From the NCBI GenBank assembly GCA_001643675.2, contig LSRY02000082.1:2501-46400 (forward strand): 43,900 nt of DNA, given 5' to 3'. Below are positions 38,609 to 43,900 of this stretch, in pieces (position 1 is the first letter of the stretch; each line of letters begins with the position of its first letter). The notes beneath the pieces are model-generated. The model was not told the origin of the DNA. It searched no databases and saw only the letters and a list, made by a program, of their open reading frames with translations. This stretch comes from Monocercomonoides exilis (Eukaryota > Preaxostyla > Oxymonadida > Polymastigidae). Made by a program: the position numbers and the translations under genes.

Positions 38609-38714
38609 CTTCAAAATGATTGCTTTCAACCTGTTTCAAGTTGTCTAACTTCTTGGTTCGAATATTAAACAGCAAATGTTTTGATCGAGGTTGTCGAAAA
38701 TTTAAATTTGACAT
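38609..38714 (-). CDS. Probable first exon of the recombinase gene
   Basis: An ATG at 38714-38712 opens 35 codons plus one base; an in-frame TAA lies immediately upstream (38717-38715), so this is the first possible start. The peptide is basic and begins MSNLNFRQPRSKHLLF, ending VESNHFE, compatible with a nuclear localisation signal. At its end AAG is followed by GT, giving a candidate phase-1 donor. Skipping 38608-38527 joins GAA-G to AT-AAA and continues directly into the next coding part. The phase match supports the model, but transcript evidence is absent and the exon is short. Confidence 0.55.
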
Positions 38715-40544
38715 TTAAAAATGTTATTATGGGTTGTAATATTTTTAGTGTAATAATAATGAACAATTCCTGATAAATGAATACTTTAACAATTCATAAA
38801 AACTTTTAAATAAAAAACTCAATAATTCATTTATCTATATAATAACAGTTTTTCTTTATTTCATTGGATTAATTTTTATAAAAAAGTTCAATCAAAAGAT
38901 TATGCAATTTGAAATAAATAAAGTTAATGGAAATGTGAATAAATAATATATGTCGCAATTCTGATGATTTTCGTCATTATAATGCTTGTCAATTTTTGGT
39001 TAAATCAATTGAAATCTATGATTTAAATGAACTCGGTTCTTGAAAATATGAATATTTCAATATTACAAATATTTGATTTCGTAAATGAAAATCAATAATG
39101 AAATTATCAATTATTATTTACAATATTACAAAAATTTATTTTACAACCCGAAGGAATAAATTAATTAAATAACTATCGGATGAATTATGATATTTATTAT
39201 TAATTGTGTTCTTTAAAATAATCCATTTTTCTCACTCAATATTTCGTTCAAAATATAAAAGAAGCTTTTCTGACAAAAAATAGACTTGTTAATCTCACTT
39301 GATTGCTTTTAATCGATTTTTTTCGTGCACTTTGCAAATAAATAAATATTTATTAAAATAATAAGTTTATTTCCATTCAAAAATTTTTCCAATGTTTTTC
39401 AATATCCCACCAAATATCAGAGATTTCGAAAAACAAATAATTTTTCCGTTGTTTACAATTAATGTCCTTCCTTTTCAAGTACACAGAAATTTTTCCAGAA
39501 TTTTTTTATTTTTGTCATTTTTAACTTTTTCCATAGACTTTCAAATAGAAGAAAAATTGATTTTCTTTTAATTTTATTCTTAATTCTCACAAATCAAGAT
39601 ATCGTTTGAAAAAGTTCAAAGCAGCATGAAATAATCAAATTCACTATGTTTTCAACAATAAACATTATTATATCGATTTTTTACGAAAATTCAAAAATAC
39701 ATTTATTCTAATAATTTCAGTCAAAGATATTATTCTTCAATATCTCAACGAATATGAGACAGATAAATTCTTTGATCTCATTGCTTTAACATTTATCTCA
39801 TTGGCAGGCAATTGTTGCATTTATAGTTTCATTTATTAATCAATTATTTTCAAACAATTATTCAACTAGGTTATGTTTTCAGTCACTTTTCATATTGAAA
39901 AATGAGAATTCATATATTAATTTTTTTCGATATTCATTTGTTAAATCTATATGTCTTTAACATATATTACAGGCAAGGATATATGCTGCATTAATGATTT
40001 TTTCCTCCGCACAAATATAAATATTTACAAAATTATGTAAACTGAAGTATTTTTTCATAGAAATCATACATAGACAAATTTTATGAAAAATCGAAAAATT
40101 CCATAAAAAATTTCCGAGTTTTCAGATAAAAAGTGATATTCGTTAATAACATGCAACGATATATTAGTACATATGGAATTGGAGATATCATTCAAATAGT
40201 CATAAAAGAGGGATTTTTGCAAATTTGGAAAAACACCAAAAATCGAAATTTTTGTTTTCGCAATAACTCGACAAATAATGGTCATAACGAAATTCTGTTT
40301 CATGTGCAGTTAATCACATGACATATGTGAATATTTGATCACATCAAAATCGTTGTTAATCTCATTTTTAGAAATGTCATTTTTCGACATGATACTAAAA
40401 GGTCACTTTTCGGATCAAAATTTTACAGAGATATGCAACAGATTCCAATAAATCATATTCCATACAAATAGCTACATGAGTGAATTAAACGTTCATAATG
40501 AAAATATTCTCCAACTCGATGCATAAAAGGGAAGAGTTGTAAAA
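38715..40544. other. AT-rich DNA upstream of the recombinase gene, no gene recognised
   Basis: Very A/T-rich sequence with short frames only; the longest are about 79 codons (minus, 40064-40303) and 62 codons (plus, 40133-40321), overlapping each other and without motifs. It would hold the recombinase promoter, given the start at 38714, but no promoter element can be identified with confidence. Confidence 0.55.
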
Positions 40545-40593
40545 CCTAACCCTAACCTAACCCTAACCTAACCACTAACCTAACCCTAACCTA
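40545..40593. repeat. Interstitial telomere tract 1
   Basis: About nine CCTAA and CCCTAA units, with one CACTAA variant, in the same orientation as the terminal array. The mixed unit lengths resemble the degenerate inner telomere at 1030-1079. It may be a former chromosome end, a product of break repair, or a target site. Confidence 0.9.
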
Positions 40594-40726
40594 GTTTGAC
40601 TTTTGACTGGATTTTCAATAAAAATCAAATATTTTCTTAAGTCATGATAGAAAAGTTGTCAGATAATTTTGTAATAAATTATTATTTATATGTGCCTTTC
40701 ATTGAAGGTTAGATTTCAACAGCCTT

Positions 40727-40737
40727 TAACCCTAACC
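40727..40737. repeat. Interstitial telomere tract 2 (short)
   Basis: TAACCCTAACC, about two units, in the same orientation as the terminal telomere. Alone it could be chance, but three other tracts within 1 kb make a shared origin more likely. Confidence 0.6.
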
Positions 40738-40887
40738 ATCACTTAACAACAATAATTTTGAATTTATTTCAAATTTCAATGGGTTAATGTCAAAATAATT
40801 AATTAAATAAATAAAATAAACATGAGAAATTGTTGGAGTTAGTTAAGATAGACTAATGGGAGATCAACATTTTGTCACATGGCCTAT

Positions 40888-40900
40888 CTAACCCTAACCA
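40888..40900. repeat. Interstitial telomere tract 3 (short)
   Basis: CTAACCCTAACCA, about two units, in the same orientation as the terminal telomere, about 160 bp after tract 2. Confidence 0.6.
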
Positions 40901-41517
40901 AGTTATATTGTTTATTGTTTACTCATTTAAAAAATGGGAAAGTTTTTTTTGAAAAGTCAAAATTTTTCTACATGTTGAATTTATGAGTCAAATCATTTTT
41001 TTATCATTTTTGTAAATACATGTATCAAATTACTACACGATGCAAATAATATAATGTGAATTTTTGTTTTTCATAAAAATTCAAATTTCGAAAAATATCT
41101 TGGACATATGTCGAAAAATGATTCTTATTGTTTTTTGTTTTTGTTTTCCATTTAAAACATATTTTATTTTTCAAAAATAATTTCTCATACACATATTTGA
41201 TTAATGAGCTTTTTTTGAATAATTGAAATGTTTTATTCTATTTATTTCAACAGATTTATGGAACAATTCGTTTTTATCTTTGAGTTTATTATAAAATGAA
41301 CAATCAAATGTGATAGTCATACAGATGACTCATGATTTAACATAACATTGATTAATTTTTCGATCAATTTTGTTGAAAATATTGCTTTTCATGCACCGAA
41401 CATGATGTTTTTTACATCATCTTTCATTAAATATTTTTAAATATCAGAAAAATAGGTTACGGATTTATTATAACCGACATTTTATAAAATAAATCTCGTT
41501 TATGACTACCGGTCTGC
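40901..41517. other. AT-rich spacer between telomere tracts, nothing recognised
   Basis: A/T-rich sequence with frequent short poly-T and poly-A runs. There is no open frame of note and no repeat that I can see. Confidence 0.5.
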
Positions 41518-41518
41518 G

Positions 41519-41534
41519 CTAACCCTAACCCTAA
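41519..41534. repeat. Interstitial telomere tract 4
   Basis: CTAACCCTAACCCTAA, about two and a half perfect units, in the same orientation as the terminal telomere. It marks the right edge of the tract-bearing region, just before a GC-richer hairpin zone. Confidence 0.75.
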
Positions 41535-41620
41535 TCAATTTTCTTCATAGAAAATGACACCTTTTTTTGTTTATTTTTCAAAATTTTCTCGCTAACCGCG
41601 AGGTCAGGGTCACATCACTC

Positions 41621-41690
41621 GCGCTACTACTCCAGTAGCGCTCGCTGGATGAAATCTGCGCACATCATTCCTGCGCGCAGATATTCATCC
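41621..41690. repeat. Two adjacent hairpins
   Basis: The first is perfect: GCGCTACT (41621-41628), loop ACTCC, AGTAGCGC (41634-41641). The second starts six bases later: GGATGAA plus ATCTGCGC (41647-41661) pairs with GCGCAGAT, a one-base bulge and TTCATCC (41675-41690). GC-rich stems in AT-rich DNA look maintained rather than random. They could be element ends, a structured RNA or protein-binding sites. Confidence 0.7.
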
Positions 41691-41897
41691 ATCTCGCGAA
41701 AAAAAAGAAGAAAATCACATAAAGTTTATAAAAAAAGAATAAAAGATAAACTTTTAGGATTTCGGGGGGGAGGGGCAAAATTTTTCAATGAAAATTTGAA
41801 AACCCTCAAATTTGTACATCACATGATGAACAATTTGGAGGAGGAATTTTGAGGAAAATAATGGTCTTTTCTGATGAGAAAGAGTCCCACCCAATGG

Positions 41898-41965
41898 CCG
41901 ACGCGCCACACGGCAAAAGCTCGGTCGCTTTCGCTCCCCGCCCTTTTGCCGCGTTTGTCGCGCGG
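41898..41965. repeat. GC-rich imperfect inverted repeat
   Basis: Left arm 41898-41919 (ending CGGCAAAAG) and right arm 41943-41965 (starting CTTTTGCCG) pair perfectly over 9 bp next to the loop and imperfectly beyond, around a loop of about 23 nt. Base composition differs sharply from the surroundings. No function is recognised. Confidence 0.55.
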
Positions 41966-42030
41966 CCCCCACCCCACGTAATGGTTTCATCCTTATTCCA
42001 TAATTTTTCCCCCCTTTTTTCTATTTTTGG

Positions 42031-42385
42031 GGTGTCAGAAACTTTTTTGAAATTATCAATTTTTGAATCAAAAAATATTTCAAAGAAATGATGAATTTAA
42101 CAATGTGCAACCATGATAAACATGATAAACACATGCTATCATCATCTTTGAAGATGTTTCTTTCTTCTCATTTGTTGGTGTCAGAAACATTTTTGGAAAT
42201 CATAAATTTTTGACCCCCAAAATCGTTATCCTTGAGTCTAATTTTTTGACTCAAATAACTTCAAAGAAATGATGATATGACCAATAAGATTAATATCATC
42301 ATATCTTTGAATGAGTTCTCCTAAAGGGAGGATAGAAACTTATTTTTTGAAATTATTTATTTTTGTCTCAAAAAAGTTTCATCCT
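42031..42385 (+). repeat. Diverged ~150 bp tandem repeat, two to three units
   Basis: GGTGTCAGAAAC followed by a TTTTTGAAAT-like block and then TTCAAAGAAATGATGA occurs at 42031-42093 and 42177-42276. A weaker third start (GGATAGAAACTTATTTTTTGAAAT) lies near 42331. The parts between also match (ATCATCATCTTTGAA near 42140 and ATCATCATATCTTTGAA near 42296). It lies just 3' of the LSU rRNA gene, so it may belong to the rDNA spacer, where tandem repeats are common. Confidence 0.6.
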
Positions 42386-42662
42386 TTATGACTTTTTCCC
42401 ACATTGGATTCCCTCAAATTCCCATTTATTTTTTCCTTTCCCAAAATGTATTTGGGGGGTAGTACTTCATCCATGGTATTATTAAGGCTTTCCAATCATC
42501 CGTCGTTAATGTTTTTTTCAATGTTTTTATATTCAATCATTCATACGTTAAATCCCTTCAAACGAGGTTTAAGAGAATATCTATGAATTTTAAAACATTT
42601 TCTTGTGGGGTTAAGAAATTTAACGGACTTTTTTTTCTTCAGATACTTAATCAAAATAAAAT

Positions 42663-43510
42663 TAATAATCGGACAATATTCAGAGTTAAGCCTCAGTAAA
42701 TCGTGCAAACAAAACACTCTGAGACGCACAGCCCTCTGATAACTCGGATTCGTCTAATCCGTCCTTCTCAGGCATGACCCCTTTACCAATATTCTCATTT
42801 ATCTTTACAATAGCCAGGCATATGGTCCAGCGAATGAAACGATTAATTCCAAACTAATGAAATCCGTTTTAATTACATTCACCATATGTTTTTATTGGAC
42901 CAACCGTTCCGGCCAAATCTTTCAAAGGCGGTACAACCAATCCTTCAAGATCCTCGACTTGGAAATAAAATATTACAATTTCCTTAAAATTTACTCCCTT
43001 GTAAAGCAGTATAATATAGAATCTCAGTCTATATACCAGCTTCCATCCACAAGGCATTTAAAGGAGATACAAGACCCATCACATTATATTCTAGTCATAT
43101 ATGTTATTCTACAGCTCACCTGGAAGATACGACCCCATTTACACACATCCCTTTTAACAGGATCTTCCCTTATCCAATCGTCGCCGACCGTAGATAGGAG
43201 GGTTGTCAATATCCTCGATGGCCATGGTCTTAATTTCCATATCTCTATTTTTATCTTTTAAAATCAATTCTTTCCCAAATGGGAAACATGCCCAGGAGAT
43301 TATCAATATAATCCTTCAATTGTCTTCTTATAATTCTCTGGAATAGATTCTGACTTAGAGGCGTTCAGTCATAATCTAACGTATGGTAGCTTCGCGGCAC
43401 TAGTTTCTCAACTAACCGCAAATGCCAATTATACGATTCTAGGGTTCCTCTCGTACTTACTAGAATTACCATCTTGACAATAATTACACAATATCAGTAG
43501 GGTAAAACTA

Positions 43511-43548
<38 letters not shown>

Positions 43549-43900
43549 TGTTAGTGGGTGAACAATCCAACACTTGGCGAATTCTGCTTCGCAATGATAG
43601 GAAGAGCCGACATCGAAGAATCAAAAAGCAACGTCGCTATGAACGCTTGGCTGCCACAAGCCAGTTATCCCTATGTCCCCTCACTCACATGTTACAAAGG
43701 GGATAACTTTTATTTTATAACTTGACATGACCCTGGCTGATTTGGAGGATAATTCATATAAATAAACATGCATGGTGGACTAGAGGATGTTGATAGGTGG
43801 CATTGTTGACAGACCTCCCTTTGTCGAGAAAAAAATATTTTCTGTTTTGACTGAAAAATGACTGAAAACACATTGAAAATTCATATCTCCACAAATACTG
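42663..43900 (-). rRNA. Large-subunit (28S-type) rRNA, 3' part, continues beyond the window
   Basis: On the minus strand I recognise conserved domain V-VI segments: the TAGGGATAACTGGC core, TGATTCTTCGATGTCGGCTC, GAAGCAGAATTCGCCAAG, GGATTGTTCACCCACTAA, TGGGTTTAGACCGTCGCGAG, the sarcin-ricin loop AGTACGAGAGGAACC (about 43444-43459) and GACTGAACGCCTCTAAGTC. The 3' end is placed near 42663 because ACGATTTACTGAGGCTTAA and TTGTCCGATTATT resemble the end of yeast LSU rRNA. The part 3' of the GCGAAGCTACCAT segment is about 730 nt, longer than I expect for yeast, so expansion segments are large. From 43672 to 43900 similarity is patchy (CCTATC-ATCC-CTAGTCC, GCCAG, AAAAGTTA, GAATTTTCAATGTG) with extra bases between. 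Transcription runs toward the telomere. Confidence 0.9.
43664..43707 (-). other. Extra ~30 nt inside a universally conserved LSU rRNA segment
   Basis: Eukaryotic LSU rRNA normally reads AAAAGTTACCACAGGGATAAC here. On the minus strand the window reads AAAAGTTATCC, then about 30 bases, then CATAGGGATAAC. GTTATCCC and GGGATAAC (43664-43671 and 43700-43707) are inverted repeats flanking the extra sequence. The insertion sits at the peptidyl-transferase region, where expansion is very unusual. It may be a real insertion, a processed spacer, or a sign that this rDNA copy is defective. Confidence 0.55.

Noticed and set aside
40064-40321. Overlapping 79-codon minus and 62-codon plus ORFs.
   Set aside because: They shadow each other in AT-rich DNA without motifs or coding character.
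41649-42091. ORFs of 67-80 codons around the hairpin cluster.
   Set aside because: Short, overlapping on both strands, and driven by hairpin and GC-rich sequence; no domain recognised.
42857-43261. 134-codon plus-strand ORF, with a 62-codon minus ORF inside it.
   Set aside because: It lies within the LSU rRNA gene, antisense to it.

Overview
This is the end of a eukaryotic chromosome. Base 1 lies inside a terminal array of the TTAGGG-type telomere repeat, read here as CCCTAA. The unique DNA is AT-rich, a reading frame looks split by GT-AG introns, and a eukaryotic large-subunit rRNA gene runs off the right edge. I cannot name the organism. The telomere motif is shared by many animals, fungi and protists, and the rRNA is divergent, with extra sequence inside normally compact regions.

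Layout: (1) 1-1079 telomere. (2) 1080-1372 a block in which one satellite monomer, in its normal order, is interrupted repeatedly by telomere units. (3) 1373-31661 about 85 head-to-tail copies of a ~354 bp satellite, ending in a truncated copy. The many ORFs here are shadows of the repeat, not genes. (4) 31662-31708 a perfect 22-bp inverted repeat exactly at the satellite edge. (5) 31709-35971 AT-rich DNA without a recognisable gene, holding a small foldback and a GC-richer island. (6) 35972-38714 (minus) one gene for a tyrosine recombinase-like protein that also carries a Myb domain of the telobox type found in telomere-binding proteins. Its 5' part is split by one or two intron-like gaps and one single-base frame break. 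(7) 38715-41535 AT-rich DNA with four short internal telomere tracts. (8) 41590-42400 hairpins and a diverged ~150 bp tandem repeat. (9) 42663-43900 (minus) the 3' part of the LSU rRNA gene, transcribed toward the telomere.

The most interesting item is the gene in region 6. A recombinase fused to a probable TTAGGG-binding domain, located between a telomere/satellite array and interstitial telomere repeats, suggests a mobile element or domesticated recombinase aimed at chromosome ends. Domain identities come from motifs seen in the sequence; targeting and mechanism are inference.
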